64,000 nt of DNA from Spongiactinospora rosea (lineage in GTDB: Bacteria > Actinomycetota > Actinomycetes > Streptosporangiales > Streptosporangiaceae), in assembly GCF_003315795.1 (NCBI RefSeq), contig NZ_QMEY01000024.1, positions 1 to 64,000 on the forward strand. Reading direction: 5' to 3'. Shown piece by piece: positions 7,106 to 18,356 of this stretch. A program made the position numbers and the translations under genes. The notes beneath the pieces are model-generated. The model ran no database searches. It was not told where the DNA came from and saw only the letters and a program-made list of their open reading frames with translations. Within the stretch, counting starts at the first letter, position 1; every line of letters starts with the position of its first letter.

Positions 7106-9610
7106 TCAGAGCCGGGTCAGCCCGGTGACGTGCAGCACCGCGCGGCCTTCGGCGTCGGATGCCGTGAGATCCACCTGGGCGTCGATGCCCCAGTCGTGGT
7201 CGTCGGCGGGGTCGTGGACGGTCTGCCTGACCCGCCAGAACTCCTTCTCCTCGGTGATCTTGAGCAGCGCGGGGCCGCGGGCGTCGGCGTCGGTGCGGAT
7301 CTCCTCGTGGTCGGCGAAGTAGGCGTCCAGCGCCGCCGTCCAGTCGACGTCGGGGGCGAGCTCGGCGAGCTCGTCCTCCTTCTCCAGCGCGGCCAGCTCC
7401 ACCAGCCGGAACATCGCGTTGCGCACCAGCACCCGAAACGCCCGCGGGTTGCCGGTGACCGGGCGCGGCTTGGCCTCCAGCTCCTGGGCCGCGGCCGGCG
7501 CGGCCTGCGGGTTGGACAGCGCCTCCCACTCGTCCAGCAGGCTGGAGTCGACCTGCCTGACCAGCTCGCCGAGCCATTCGATGAGATCGACCAGGTCGTC
7601 GGTCTTCAGGTGCTCGGGGATGGTCCGTGACAGCGTGCGGTAGGCGTCGGCCAGGTAGCGCAGCACCGTGCCCTCCGAGCGGGCCAGCTCATAGAACTGC
7701 ACGTACTCGGTGAAGGTCATCGCCCGCTCGTACATGTCGCGGATCACCGACTTGGGGCTGACCGTGTAGTCGCCCACCCAGGGGTGGCCGTGCCGGTAGG
7801 TCTCGTACGCGCCGAGCAGCAGGTCGGCGAGCGGCATCGGGTACATGACCTCCGTCAGCCGCTCCATCCGCTCCTCGTACTCGATCCCGTCGGCCTTCAT
7901 CTGCGCCACGGCCTCGGCCCGCGCCTTGTTGAGCTGGGCGGACAGGATCTGGCGCGGGTCGTCCAGGATGGACTCGACGATGGAGACCATGTCCAGCGCG
8001 TACGCCGGCGACTCCCGGTCCAGCAGGTCGAAAGCGGCCAGCGCGAAGGTGGACAGCGCCTGGTTGAGCGCGAAGTCCTCCTGCAGGTCGATGGTGAGGC
8101 GGGCCCTGCGGCCCTGCTCGTCGGGCTCGGCGAGCTGCTCGACCACGCCGCCCGCCAGCAGCGACCGGTAGATCGCGATGGCCTGGCTGATGTGCCGCCG
8201 CTGCCACTTGCGGTCCTCGTGGTTGTCGGTGAGCAGGTGCTTCATCGCCGCGAAGCAGTCGCCCGGCCGGTTGATGACCGCGAGGAGCATGGCGTTGCTG
8301 ACCTTGAAGCGGGACCCGAGCGGCTCCGGCTCGGCGGTCTGGAGCTTTTCGAAGGTCTCCTCGCTCCAGCCCACGAAGCCCTCCGGCGGCTTCTTCCTGG
8401 CGTAGCCGCGCCGCCGCTTCGGGTCGTTTCCGATCTTGGCCAGCGCCCGCTCGTTCTCGATGACGTGCTCGGGCGCCTCGCAGGCGACGTACCCGATGGT
8501 GTCGAACCCGGCGCGTCCGGCCCGCCCGGCGATCTGGTGGAACTCGCGGGCGCGCAGCCGGCGCACCTTGTTGCCGTCGTACTTCGACAGCGCGGTGAAC
8601 AGCACCGTGCGGATCGGGACGTTGACGCCGACGCCGAGGGTGTCGGTACCGCAGATGACCTTCAGCAGCCCGGCCTGGGCGAGCCGTTCGACCAGCCGCC
8701 GGTACTTCGGCAGCATCCCCGCGTGGTGGACGCCGATGCCGTGGCGGACCAGCCGGGACAGCGCCCGGCCGAACTTGGTGGTGAAGCGGAAGTTGCCGAT
8801 CAGGGCGGCGATCGACTCCTTCTCCGCCTTGGTCGCCATGTTGATGCTCATCAGGGCCTGGGCCCGCTCCATCGCCGCGGCCTGGGTGAAGTGGACCACG
8901 TAGACGGGGGCCTGCCCGGTGGACAGCATCTCCTCAAGGGTCTCGTGCAGCGGGGTGAGCCGGTAGGAGTAGACCAGGGGGACCGGCCGCTCGGCGTTCT
9001 TGACGACCGCGGTCGGCCGCCCGGTGCGCCGGGTGAGGTCCTCCTCGAACATGCGCACGTCGCCGAGCGTCGCCGACATCAGCACGAACTGCACCTTGGG
9101 CAGCTCCAGCAGCGGCACCTGCCAGGCCCAGCCCCGGTCGGGCTCGGCGTAGAAGTGGAACTCGTCCATCACGACCTGGCCGATGTCGGCCGCCGCGCCG
9201 TCGCGCAGCGCCACGTTGGCGAGGATCTCGGCGGTGCAGCAGATGATCGGCGCTCCCGCGTTGACGCTGGCGTCGCCGGTCATCATCCCGACGTTGTCGG
9301 TGCCGAACACCTCGCACAGGTCGAAGAACTTCTCAGAGACCAGCGCCTTGATCGGCGCGGTGTAGAAGGTCCGCTGGTCGCGGGTCAGCGCGGTGAAGTG
9401 CGCGCCCGCCGCCACCAGGCTCTTTCCCGAGCCGGTCGGCGTGGAAAGGATGAGGTTGCTCCCGGAGACGACCTCGATCAGGGCCTCCTCCTGGTGGGGG
9501 TAGAGCGTGAGCCCCCGCCCGGCGTTCCATTCCGCGAACGCGTCGTAGATCGCGTCCGGTTCGGCGTCGATGTCGTCAGGGAGGTAATCGATGAGGCTCA
9601 CACCTCCCAT
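7106..9610 (-). CDS. Ski2/Mtr4-like DEAD/DEAH helicase with DUF3516 domain
   Basis: 834 residues from ATG 9610 (MGGVSLIDYLPDDIDAEPDA), preferred over an upstream ATG at 9649. RecA domain 1 has the Q-motif-like LYPHQEEALIEV, Walker A STPTGSGKS near residue 55, and motif II MDEFHF near 150. Motif III MSATLG is near 178. RecA domain 2 carries HHAGMLPKYRRLVERLAQ, CGTDTLGVGVNVPIRTVLF and motif VI HQIAGRAGRAGFD near 360. The C-terminal about 350 residues match the conserved extension (DUF3516) of this actinobacterial family. By family it is an ATP-dependent RNA helicase, probably in RNA processing or decay. The partner is unknown. It appears to be a single-gene transcript. Confidence 0.88.
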   Translation of the reverse strand: MGGVSLIDYLPDDIDAEPDAIYDAFAEWNAGRGLTLYPHQEEALIEVVSGSNLILSTPTGSGKSLVAAGAHFTALTRDQRTFYTAPIKALVSEKFFDLCEVFGTDNVGMMTGDASVNAGAPIICCTAEILANVALRDGAAADIGQVVMDEFHFYAEPDRGWAWQVPLLELPKVQFVLMSATLGDVRMFEEDLTRRTGRPTAVVKNAERPVPLVYSYRLTPLHETLEEMLSTGQAPVYVVHFTQAAAMERAQALMSINMATKAEKESIAALIGNFRFTTKFGRALSRLVRHGIGVHHAGMLPKYRRLVERLAQAGLLKVICGTDTLGVGVNVPIRTVLFTALSKYDGNKVRRLRAREFHQIAGRAGRAGFDTIGYVACEAPEHVIENERALAKIGNDPKRRRGYARKKPPEGFVGWSEETFEKLQTAEPEPLGSRFKVSNAMLLAVINRPGDCFAAMKHLLTDNHEDRKWQRRHISQAIAIYRSLLAGGVVEQLAEPDEQGRRARLTIDLQEDFALNQALSTFALAAFDLLDRESPAYALDMVSIVESILDDPRQILSAQLNKARAEAVAQMKADGIEYEERMERLTEVMYPMPLADLLLGAYETYRHGHPWVGDYTVSPKSVIRDMYERAMTFTEYVQFYELARSEGTVLRYLADAYRTLSRTIPEHLKTDDLVDLIEWLGELVRQVDSSLLDEWEALSNPQAAPAAAQELEAKPRPVTGNPRAFRVLVRNAMFRLVELAALEKEDELAELAPDVDWTAALDAYFADHEEIRTDADARGPALLKITEEKEFWRVRQTVHDPADDHDWGIDAQVDLTASDAEGRAVLHVTGLTRL

Positions 9611-9659
9611 ACTGCCGAAGCCCGCACACTGTTCGGACCACTCCGGCAAGCCCGGGTTG

Positions 9660-10946
9660 TCAGGAATCGGCGGAGGGCAGGGTGAGCAGCAGCCCGCCGA
9701 CGATGGCGAGGAGCGCGAGCACCGGCGCGAGGCCCGTGGCGAAACCGCGGACGGTGAGGGTCAGCAGGCCCGCCCCGACCAGTCCGGCCGAGACGAGCGC
9801 GCCCGTCCAGCCCGTCTTCCCGTACGGCAGGGCGGGCACCCGCTCGAAGCGGGCGAAGCAGCGCAACAGGCCGTACAGGATCGCGCCGAGCAGTCCCAGC
9901 CACAGCGGCCACCCGGCCAGCCAGGCGGGGCCGCCGGGCGCGGGGGTGTCGATCCCGGCCCCGACCACGACCAGGCCGGTGCCGATGATGAGCGCGGGCA
10001 TGTGCCACAGGTAGATGGTCATCATCCGCGGGGAGGCCCAGCCGAGCACCCGCCGCCAGGGCAGCCGCACGATCCACGGCCGCAGCAGGTTCACCAGGCC
10101 GACCTGCCCGGCCGCCACGGCGAGCAGGGCCAGGCTGGGCGGGGCCATGTTGGACGTACCGGCCCCGGGCATCCCGATCATGCTGCCCGGGTAGGGGCCG
10201 AAGGCGACCAGCAGGGCCGCCGCGCCGAAGCCGCCCACGGCCAGCAGCGCGGGCCGGGTGATCCGGCCGGCGGCGTACATCACGCCGGCCTGGTGGACGG
10301 CCAGCCACACGAAGACGATGTTGGGGTAGCCCAGCCACTCCTGGCCGGAGGCGAACCTGACGACGTCGGTCGCCGCCGCTCCGGCCGCGAGCGCGGCGGG
10401 CACCAGCCAGCCGTACCGCTCGTGGGCCTTGACCATCAGCGGCGTCACCACCACCGCGATCACGTAGACCGCCAGGAACCACAGCAGCTGACCGACCAGC
10501 TTGGCGCCCAGCTCGACCGGCTGGGCGGGCACGCCCATGCTGAGCAGTACGTGCGGCAGCGGTATCCACACCGCGGCCAGCGCCAGGACCGGCCAGGCCA
10601 GCCGCCGCAGCCGGGCGGCGGGCCAGGCCGCGGGGGCGCCGGTGAACCGGCCGAAGCTGATCGAGTTGGCCGCCCCGCCCGCGAAGAAGACCAGCGGCAT
10701 GACCTGGATGATCCAGGTCAGCACCCACGCCCCAGGGGCCGACAGCGCGTTGCCCGGGGTGACCCGCGCGCCGTCGTAGGACAGCAGCGGCATGCTCCAG
10801 TGCTCCAGCACCACGACCGAGATCCCGAAGACGCGCAGCGCGTCGATGAACACGTCCCGGCGTTCCGCGGCGGGCCGCGCCTTGGGGCGGCGCGCGGGCG
10901 CCGGGGAGCGGAGGGAGGTTTCCGGGGGATCCAGGAGGATGGTCAT
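9660..10946 (-). CDS. Acyltransferase family 3 integral membrane protein
   Basis: 428 residues with about ten hydrophobic segments. The opening RDVFIDALRVFGISVVVLEH corresponds to the R..D..RG/F..VV..H signature of acyltransferase-3 proteins, with the active-site His in VLEH. FFAGGAANSISFGR and MMTIYLWHMPALIIG are further family hallmarks. Such proteins acylate sugars, peptidoglycan or antibiotic scaffolds using a cytoplasmic acyl donor. The substrate cannot be inferred here. The N-terminal 30 residues are Pro/Arg-rich and cytosolic. It is divergent from the two-component system, with about 195 bases between, so it may be a target of that system (inference). Confidence 0.85.
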   Translation of the reverse strand: MTILLDPPETSLRSPAPARRPKARPAAERRDVFIDALRVFGISVVVLEHWSMPLLSYDGARVTPGNALSAPGAWVLTWIIQVMPLVFFAGGAANSISFGRFTGAPAAWPAARLRRLAWPVLALAAVWIPLPHVLLSMGVPAQPVELGAKLVGQLLWFLAVYVIAVVVTPLMVKAHERYGWLVPAALAAGAAATDVVRFASGQEWLGYPNIVFVWLAVHQAGVMYAAGRITRPALLAVGGFGAAALLVAFGPYPGSMIGMPGAGTSNMAPPSLALLAVAAGQVGLVNLLRPWIVRLPWRRVLGWASPRMMTIYLWHMPALIIGTGLVVVGAGIDTPAPGGPAWLAGWPLWLGLLGAILYGLLRCFARFERVPALPYGKTGWTGALVSAGLVGAGLLTLTVRGFATGLAPVLALLAIVGGLLLTLPSADS

Positions 10947-11066
10947 GTGTTGCTCGATTCGTCCACGAGAAGGGTGGGGAGAGTGAATCGAGCCTCCCGC
11001 CTGGAGGGGGCCGGGCGCAGTGATGCCATCTGCCCACTTTTCGATGCCGCCGCACCACCGATAGGG

Positions 11067-11082
11067 GTAGGGCTAGCCCCAC
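11067..11082. promoter_or_regulatory. Near-palindrome in divergent promoter region
   Basis: GTAGGGCTAGCCCCAC is an inverted repeat with one mismatch, centred on GGGCTAGCCC. It lies between the divergent acyltransferase and histidine-kinase genes, 59 bases upstream of the kinase start. It could be an operator for the adjacent response regulator. Confidence 0.25.
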
Positions 11083-11140
11083 CCAGGAACTGAAGTCGCC
11101 GGGATCGAAGTCACGCCGCCGGACTCGTAGCGTTGGGGGC

Positions 11141-12388
11141 ATGCGCTCCCTCATCAAGCAGATCGGCGTGGACACCAGGTACCTGCTGATCGGGTTCCCC
11201 GTCGCCATCGTCGGCTTCTGCCTCCTGCTCGTCGGCTTCGCCGCCGGTGTGGGCACCGCGGTCGTGTGGATCGGGCTGCCCATCCTCAGCGGCACCCTGC
11301 TGATCGCCCGCGGGGTCGCCGACATCGAGCGGCACTGGCTGCCCGACGTGCTCGGCCGGCCGCTGGCCCGTCCCCGCTACACCCGCCCTCCCGAGACCGC
11401 GGGAGCCCTGCGCCGCATCGTCAACCCGATCACCAGCGGGCAGTCCTGGCTCGACCTGGTCTTCGGGATCGTGGTCTTCCCCTTCGCCATCGTCGGCTTC
11501 GTGGTCACCGTGGCCTGGTGGGCCCTCGCCATCGCCGGGCTGACCTACCCGATCTACGGGTGGATCCTGCACAACATCCCCGACAACGACGGCCTGGCCC
11601 ACCTGCTCAACCTCCCCGACATCTACATCGTGGACGCCGGGCTCAACTTCGCCATCGGCGTGGTCGCCGCCGTCACCCTGCCCTTCGCGCTGCGCTTGGT
11701 GGCGCTGCTGCGTGGCGGGCTCGGCAGGGTCCTGCTGACCGGCGTGGCCGAGCTGCAGGAGCGCATCGACGACCTCGCGCAGGGGCGTGCCGCCGCGGTG
11801 TCCGCCGAGGCCAGCGCGCTGCGGCGGCTGGAGCGCGACATCCACGACGGCCCGCAGCAGCGGCTGGTGCACCTGGCGATGGAGCTGTCCCGCGCCCAGC
11901 GGCAGATGACCAAGGACCCGGGCGCCGCGCAGACCACGCTGTCGGACGCGATCCTGGCCACCAGGGAGACCCTCGACGAGCTGCGCGCCCTGTCCAGGGG
12001 CATCGCCCCGCCGATCCTGTCCGACCGCGGGCTCGCCCCGGCCCTGGCGGCGCTGGCCGGCCGCTGCACGATCCCGGTGGAGATCGACGTGCAGACCTCC
12101 GAGCGCTACCCCGCGGCGCTGGAGAACGCGATCTACTTCGTGGTCGCCGAGAGCCTGACCAACGTCGCCAAGCACAGCCGCGCCACGCTGTGCACGGTCA
12201 CCCTCGTCCGCACCGGCGACGTGCTGCTCCTCACGATCGGGGATGATGGTGTCGGCGGCGCACACGTCGCCAAGGGACATGGCCTGGCCGGTCTGGCGGA
12301 CCGGCTGCGGGCGGTCGACGGCGACTTCGCCGTCGAGTCGCCGCCCGGAGGGCCGACGCTCATCGTCGCGGAGGTGCCGTGCGGGTAG
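11141..12388 (+). CDS. Sensor histidine kinase (HisKA_3 / DesK-NarX class)
   Basis: 415 residues. The N-terminal about 200 residues are a membrane sensor with paired hydrophobic segments (LLIGFPVAIVGFCLLLVGF, LVFGIVVFPFAIVGFVVT), matching the 'putative sensor' domain common in actinobacteria. The dimerisation/phosphoacceptor box LERDIHDGPQQRLVHLAM places the phosphorylated His at about residue 235. The ATPase domain has the N box AESLTNVAKHSRAT and G boxes IGDDGVGGA and GHGLAGLADRL. It autophosphorylates and passes phosphate to the regulator encoded immediately downstream, whose start overlaps this stop by 10 bases. The stimulus is unknown; membrane or envelope stress is plausible from the sensor type. 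Confidence 0.92.
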   Translation: MRSLIKQIGVDTRYLLIGFPVAIVGFCLLLVGFAAGVGTAVVWIGLPILSGTLLIARGVADIERHWLPDVLGRPLARPRYTRPPETAGALRRIVNPITSGQSWLDLVFGIVVFPFAIVGFVVTVAWWALAIAGLTYPIYGWILHNIPDNDGLAHLLNLPDIYIVDAGLNFAIGVVAAVTLPFALRLVALLRGGLGRVLLTGVAELQERIDDLAQGRAAAVSAEASALRRLERDIHDGPQQRLVHLAMELSRAQRQMTKDPGAAQTTLSDAILATRETLDELRALSRGIAPPILSDRGLAPALAALAGRCTIPVEIDVQTSERYPAALENAIYFVVAESLTNVAKHSRATLCTVTLVRTGDVLLLTIGDDGVGGAHVAKGHGLAGLADRLRAVDGDFAVESPPGGPTLIVAEVPCG

Positions 12389-13026
12389 TTGTGGCCGATG
12401 ACGCCGTCCTGATCAGGGAGGGCCTGATCAGGTTGCTGGAGGAGTTCGGCTGCGAGGTCGTCGAGGCGGTGAGCGACGGTGAGAGCCTGGTCAAGGCCAT
12501 CGTCGAGCACCGCCCCGACGTCTCCGTGGTCGACGTCCGGATGCCGCCGAGCTTCAGCGACGAGGGACTGCGGGCCGCGGTGGAGGCGCGTCGCCAGGTA
12601 CCGGGCGCACCGGTGCTGATCCTTTCCCAGTACGTGGAGGTGTCGTATGCCGACGACCTTCTCGCCGACGCCCGCGGCGCGGTCGGATACCTGCTCAAGG
12701 ACCGCGTCATCGACGTCGATGAGTTCCTCGCCGGGCTGCGCAGGGTGGCCGGGGGCGGCACGGTCTTCGACCCCGAGGTGGTGGCGCAGCTGATGGTACG
12801 GCGGCGCCGTGACGACCCGCTGGCCCAGCTCACCCCGCGCGAGCGCGAGGTGCTGGGGCTGATGGCGGAGGGCAGGTCCAATCCCGCCATCGGCCGGCAG
12901 CTCGTCATCACCGACAGCGCGGTGGAAAAGCACATCCGCAGCATCTTCGCCAAGCTCGGCCTGCACACCGAGGACACCGACCAGCATCGCAGGGTGCTGG
13001 CCGTGCTCGCCTACCTGCGGTCCTGA
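12379..13026 (+). CDS. NarL/LuxR-type response regulator, cognate of upstream kinase
   Basis: 215 residues from GTG 12379, which overlaps the kinase gene and indicates translational coupling. The receiver domain has acidic residues in VVVADDAVLIREGL, phosphoacceptor Asp about 52 in VVDVRMPP, switch residues ILSQY, and conserved Lys in LLKDRV. The C-terminal LuxR helix-turn-helix is LTPREREVLGLMAEGRSNPA, followed by SAVEKHIRSIFAKLGL. It binds DNA as a phosphorylated dimer. Likely targets are its own operon and the divergent acyltransferase (inference). Confidence 0.93.
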   Translation: MRVVVADDAVLIREGLIRLLEEFGCEVVEAVSDGESLVKAIVEHRPDVSVVDVRMPPSFSDEGLRAAVEARRQVPGAPVLILSQYVEVSYADDLLADARGAVGYLLKDRVIDVDEFLAGLRRVAGGGTVFDPEVVAQLMVRRRRDDPLAQLTPREREVLGLMAEGRSNPAIGRQLVITDSAVEKHIRSIFAKLGLHTEDTDQHRRVLAVLAYLRS

Positions 13027-13064
13027 AGCGGCCCGCCGCGCCCGGCCCGGGGATCAGGGGCCGG

Positions 13065-13370
13065 TCAGGACAGCGCGTCGACCAGCTTGCGGCGCTGCTG
13101 GGCGCCGAGGCCGCCGATCCGCCGGTTGGGATCGACCCCGGCGTGCTCCATCAGGGCGTTCGCCTTGGCCGGGCCCACGCCCTTGACCGCGCGCAGCGCC
13201 TGGGAGACCTTCGTCTTCTTGGTGATCTCGTCCTCGCGGTCCAGCAGGTCCGCGAACGACATCTCGCCTTTCTTGATCTTGGCCAGGAGGGCGGCGCGCG
13301 CTGCGCGGGCCTCGGCCGCCTTCTCCAGCGCCGCCTGGCGCTGCGCGGGGGTGAGTACGGGAAGGGCCAT
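13065..13370 (-). CDS. mihF: Integration host factor, actinobacterial type (sIHF/mIHF)
   Basis: 101 residues, the size of Streptomyces sIHF. The N-terminal helix is Ala/Arg-rich (ALEKAAEARAARAALLAKIK). The conserved region is KGEMSFADLLDREDE, then KTKVSQALRAVKGVGPAKA, then LMEHAGVDPNRRIGGLG, a lysine/arginine-rich helix-two-turn-helix fold. It is an abundant nucleoid protein that bends and compacts DNA and affects supercoiling and development (established for sIHF). In other actinobacteria it often precedes gmk; here its neighbour is a GlcG-like gene, so the usual gmk context is absent. Confidence 0.92.
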   Translation of the reverse strand: MALPVLTPAQRQAALEKAAEARAARAALLAKIKKGEMSFADLLDREDEITKKTKVSQALRAVKGVGPAKANALMEHAGVDPNRRIGGLGAQQRRKLVDALS

Positions 13371-13528
13371 GGGTGATTCTCCTCCTCGGCGTCCTGGATC
13401 GCGTCTGTGTTACCCGTGATGCCGTTTCTAATCGTGGCGGACACGAGTTTTCCGCCTCCAGCCCCGCAAGGGAAGGGGTTCGCCGCCTCTGGGCCGCCGT
13501 AACGGCCTTCAGGGGCGGTCCGGCGCGC

Positions 13529-13936
13529 TCAGGAGGTCTCCCACAGCGCCACGGCCGCCTCGGCGCAGGCCACGTCCTGCTCGATGGTGCCGCCGCTGAC
13601 CCCGACGCCGCCGATCACCCGGTCGCCCTCGCCGTGCTCGTCCCACAGCGGGACGCCGCCGCCGAAGCACACGAATCCGCCGCCCGCCGCCAGGCCGTAC
13701 AGCTCGCCGCCGGGCTGCACCAGCGGGGCGAGGTCGGCGGTGGCGATGCGATGGGCGACGGCCGTGTACGCCTTGCCGGGGGCGAGCGCCGGTCCGGCGA
13801 TCTCCGCGCCGTCCATCCGCTGGAAGGCCAGCAGGTGCCCGCCCGCGTCCACCACGGCGACCGACACCACCGCCCCGGAACGGGCCGCCTCCTTGATCGC
13901 CGCTTCGCACATTCGCAGCGCAAGCTCCAGGTTCAC
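13529..13936 (-). CDS. GlcG/HbpS family protein
   Basis: 135 residues. Start GTG 13936 is preferred because GGAGGG lies about 10 bases upstream and the product then begins NLELALRMCEAAIKEA, as the family does. The body has VVSVAVVDAGGHLLAFQRMD, then APGKAYTAVAHRIATADL, then a glycine-rich GGVGVSGGTIEQDVACAEAA, the hallmark of this fold. Family members include the heme-binding HbpS and GlcG of glycolate-type operons. No signal peptide is present, so a cytoplasmic role, perhaps in heme or cofactor binding, is more likely. Stand-alone gene. Confidence 0.85.
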   Translation of the reverse strand: MNLELALRMCEAAIKEAARSGAVVSVAVVDAGGHLLAFQRMDGAEIAGPALAPGKAYTAVAHRIATADLAPLVQPGGELYGLAAGGGFVCFGGGVPLWDEHGEGDRVIGGVGVSGGTIEQDVACAEAAVALWETS

Positions 13937-14057
13937 GTTCGCGCGCCCTCCGCCCACCACACCCGCACGTCCGGCCGATTCGTTCGTACCTCTCCGGCCA
14001 TCCCACCGCAAGATCGCGCCGGGTAGGGAACCGTGCCGTTGCTGATAGAAGAAGGGC

Positions 14058-15110
14058 ATGCGGATTCACGATCTGTCCGCCGGTGACGGCGTGCTCTCCC
14101 GGGTCGCGGAGGTCGCGCGTGCGGCGCTCGCCCGCTATCGGCTGTCCCCGGCGGCGACCGCCGAACTGATCAACGTGTCGGAGAACGCGACCTTCCTGGT
14201 GCGGGACCCGCGGAGCGGCGAGCGCGCGATCCTGCGGGTGCACCGGCTGGGGTACCACTCGCGGGCGGCGATCGAGTCCGAGCTGGACTGGCTGTCGGCG
14301 CTGCGCCGCGACGAGGGGGTCACCACGCCGCGGGTGCTGCCCGCCGCCGACGGCAGCCGTACCGTGATCGTGCCCGACCCCCGCGGCGGGCCCGCGCGCA
14401 CCTGCGTGCTGTTCGAGTTCCTGCCGGGTGACGAGCCCGGCGAGGAACGGCTGGCCGCCGGTTTCGAGCGGCTGGGCGAGGTCACCGCCCGGATGCACCG
14501 GCACGCCAGGGGATGGCGCGGCCCGGCCGGGTTCACCCGCTTCCACTGGGACTACGACGCGGCGCTGGGCCGTGAGGCGCGCTGGGGCCGCTGGCAGGAC
14601 GGGGCCGGGGTGCGGGGGGAGGCGCGCGACGTACTGGGCCGGCTGGACGCGGCGCTGCGCGCCAGGCTGGCCCGCGCCGGCACCGGCCCCGACCGGTACG
14701 GGCTGATCCACGCCGACCTGCGCCTGGCGAACCTGCTGGTGGCGGGGGACGCGCCGCCCAGCGTGATCGACTTCGACGACTGCGGCTACGGCTGGTACCT
14801 CTACGACCTCGCGGCGGCGCTCAGCTTCATCGAGCACCACCCGCGGGTGCCGGAGCTGATCGACGCCTGGACGCGGGGATATCGGACGGTGGCCCCCCTT
14901 CCGGACGCCGGAGCGGCCGACATCTGGACGTTCATCATGTTCCGCAGGCTGATGCTCGTCGCCTGGATCGGCTCGCACCCGGCCGCGGGGGCGGCGCGCG
15001 AGCTGGGCGCGGGGTACACCGAGCAGAGCTGCGCGCTCGCCGAGCGGTACCTGGCGGGCGAGTTCGCCCCCAGAGCCGTGAGCAGGGCCGTCACCAGGGA
15101 GATCGGATGA
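14058..15110 (+). CDS. Aminoglycoside-phosphotransferase/RdoA-like kinase
   Basis: 350 residues with a protein-kinase-like fold. Visible features are a nucleotide-binding lobe (NVSENATFLVRDP, AILRVHRLGYHS), the catalytic loop GLIHADLRLANLL (Asp and Asn) and the metal-binding SVIDFDDCGYGWYLYDLA. These match the APH/choline-kinase/homoserine-kinase superfamily, and the YHSRAAIESELDWLSALR segment resembles RdoA/SrkA-type Ser/Thr kinases. The stop overlaps the ribokinase start (ATGA), so the two are translated as a unit. A role in sugar or small-molecule phosphorylation is possible but unproven. Confidence 0.82.
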   Translation: MRIHDLSAGDGVLSRVAEVARAALARYRLSPAATAELINVSENATFLVRDPRSGERAILRVHRLGYHSRAAIESELDWLSALRRDEGVTTPRVLPAADGSRTVIVPDPRGGPARTCVLFEFLPGDEPGEERLAAGFERLGEVTARMHRHARGWRGPAGFTRFHWDYDAALGREARWGRWQDGAGVRGEARDVLGRLDAALRARLARAGTGPDRYGLIHADLRLANLLVAGDAPPSVIDFDDCGYGWYLYDLAAALSFIEHHPRVPELIDAWTRGYRTVAPLPDAGAADIWTFIMFRRLMLVAWIGSHPAAGAARELGAGYTEQSCALAERYLAGEFAPRAVSRAVTREIG

Positions 15111-15991
15111 TCAGCGTTTTCGGCAGCGCCAACATGGACCTGGTGGCCTATGTCGCCAAGGCCCCCGGCCTCGGCGAGACGGTCACCGGGCGGGCCTTCC
15201 GCACGGTCCCCGGCGGCAAGGGGGCCAACCAGGCCGTGGCCGCCGCGCGGGCCGGGGGCCGGGTGGTGTTCGTCGGTGCGGTGGGCGACGACGCGTTCGG
15301 GCCCGAACTGCGCGGCGCGCTCGCCGGTGCGGGCGTCGATGTCGCCCACCTGCGCACGGTGCCGGGCCCCTCGGGGATCGCGCACATCGTGGTCGAGGAC
15401 TCCGGCGCCAACTCGATCATCGTCGTGCCGGGCGCGAACGGCATGCTGACCGGGCCGGGGGAGGCGGGCGCGGCGGCCATCGCCGCCGCCGGGGCCCTGC
15501 TCGTGCAGCTCGAACTCCCCATGGAGGCGGTCATCGCCGCGGCCCGGTGCGCGGACACCCCGGTCGTCCTGACTCCGGCCCCCGTCGTCCCGCTGCCCGC
15601 CGAACTGCTCGACGCCGTGGACCTGATCGTGCCCAACGAGCACGAGGCCGCGGCCATCACCGGGCACGACGACCCGTGGCGGGCGCTGCCCGCGCTGCTG
15701 GAGCGCGTTCCGGAGGCCGTGATCACGCTCGGCGCGCGCGGCGTCCTTTACGGCGGGCGCGCGACCACCCCCGGCGGTCCCGTCCACGTGCCCGCCTTCC
15801 CGGTGACCGCGGTGGACACCACGGCGGCGGGCGACACGTTCGTGGGCGCGCTCGCGGTGGCCAGGGGCGAGGGCAGGGAGCCCGCCGACGCGCTGCGGTT
15901 CGCCTCGGCCGCCGCCGCGCTGTCGGTCCAGCGCGAGGGGGCCACCACCTCGATGCCGCACCGCGCGGCGATCGACGCCTTCCTCGCGTAG
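15107..15991 (+). CDS. rbsK: Ribokinase (PfkB family)
   Basis: 294 residues. PfkB signatures are ISVFGSANMDLVAYVAKAPG and the PGGKGANQAVAAARAGG substrate/ADP loop. The second signature, DTTAAGDTFVGALAVARGEG, contains the catalytic base Asp in the GAGD-equivalent AAGD. GPSGIAHIVVEDSGANSIIV, QLELPMEAV and VIVPNEHEA-like DLIVPNEHEA are typical of RbsK. It phosphorylates D-ribose (or another nucleoside-derived sugar) at O5. It is coupled to the upstream kinase by ATGA overlap; no ribose transporter is in the window. A strong hairpin follows. Confidence 0.88.
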   Translation: MISVFGSANMDLVAYVAKAPGLGETVTGRAFRTVPGGKGANQAVAAARAGGRVVFVGAVGDDAFGPELRGALAGAGVDVAHLRTVPGPSGIAHIVVEDSGANSIIVVPGANGMLTGPGEAGAAAIAAAGALLVQLELPMEAVIAAARCADTPVVLTPAPVVPLPAELLDAVDLIVPNEHEAAAITGHDDPWRALPALLERVPEAVITLGARGVLYGGRATTPGGPVHVPAFPVTAVDTTAAGDTFVGALAVARGEGREPADALRFASAAAALSVQREGATTSMPHRAAIDAFLA

Positions 15992-16017
15992 CGGGAAGCG
16001 GGCCCGGAAACGGCAAA

Positions 16018-16044
16018 GGGCCGGGGAGACGTGCTCCCCGGCCC
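16018..16044. terminator. Bidirectional terminator between rbsK and chitinase
   Basis: GGGCCGGGGAG pairs perfectly with CTCCCCGGCCC around a 5-base loop (ACGTG). It lies between two convergent genes, so it can serve both. Confidence 0.75.
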
Positions 16045-16056
16045 CGCCGTACGGCC

Positions 16057-18039
<1,983 letters not shown>

Positions 18040-18193
18040 TTGTGTGCTGCTCCACGTCCGAAGTGCGGTGTGGCGAATTCTGATGTGGTGAGCGGCGTTG
18101 CTCACGCATGGCCCCCTGCGGATCGTCATCGGATCGGTACGGGCGGTGATCGCGGCACAGGTCACTCCAAGCCGTCCGGAACCCGGCTAATTG

Positions 18194-18210
18194 TTAGTAA
18201 GGTTTCTTAA
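18194..18210. promoter_or_regulatory. AT-rich near-palindrome upstream of chitinase
   Basis: TTAGTAAGGTTTCTTAA is an imperfect inverted repeat in an otherwise GC-rich stretch, about 155 bases upstream of the chitinase start. Similar TTAGGAAA/TTTCCTAA elements precede many secreted hydrolase genes in Streptosporangiales (from memory). It is a candidate operator or part of the promoter. The rest of the 317-base gap between chitinase and the sulfatase-activating gene holds no further gene. Confidence 0.4.
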
Positions 18211-18356
18211 AAGTTTGGTGTGAACGTAGCCCGGGACACTGGCTCGCGTCAATGACATGGGGGCAACGGAGGGCAAGTCCGCAGGTACCGCAGGCGCGCG
18301 GAGATCGGCGGTCCGGGATAATCGGCCGGGTGACGAGTCCCGAACGCGAAACGGCG

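Noticed and set aside
9598..11325. Long antisense frame (575 codons) over the acyltransferase gene
   Set aside because: High-GC codon bias produces long open antisense frames. This one is rich in Arg/Gly/Pro/Ala without any family motif, while the opposite strand encodes a recognisable acyltransferase-3.
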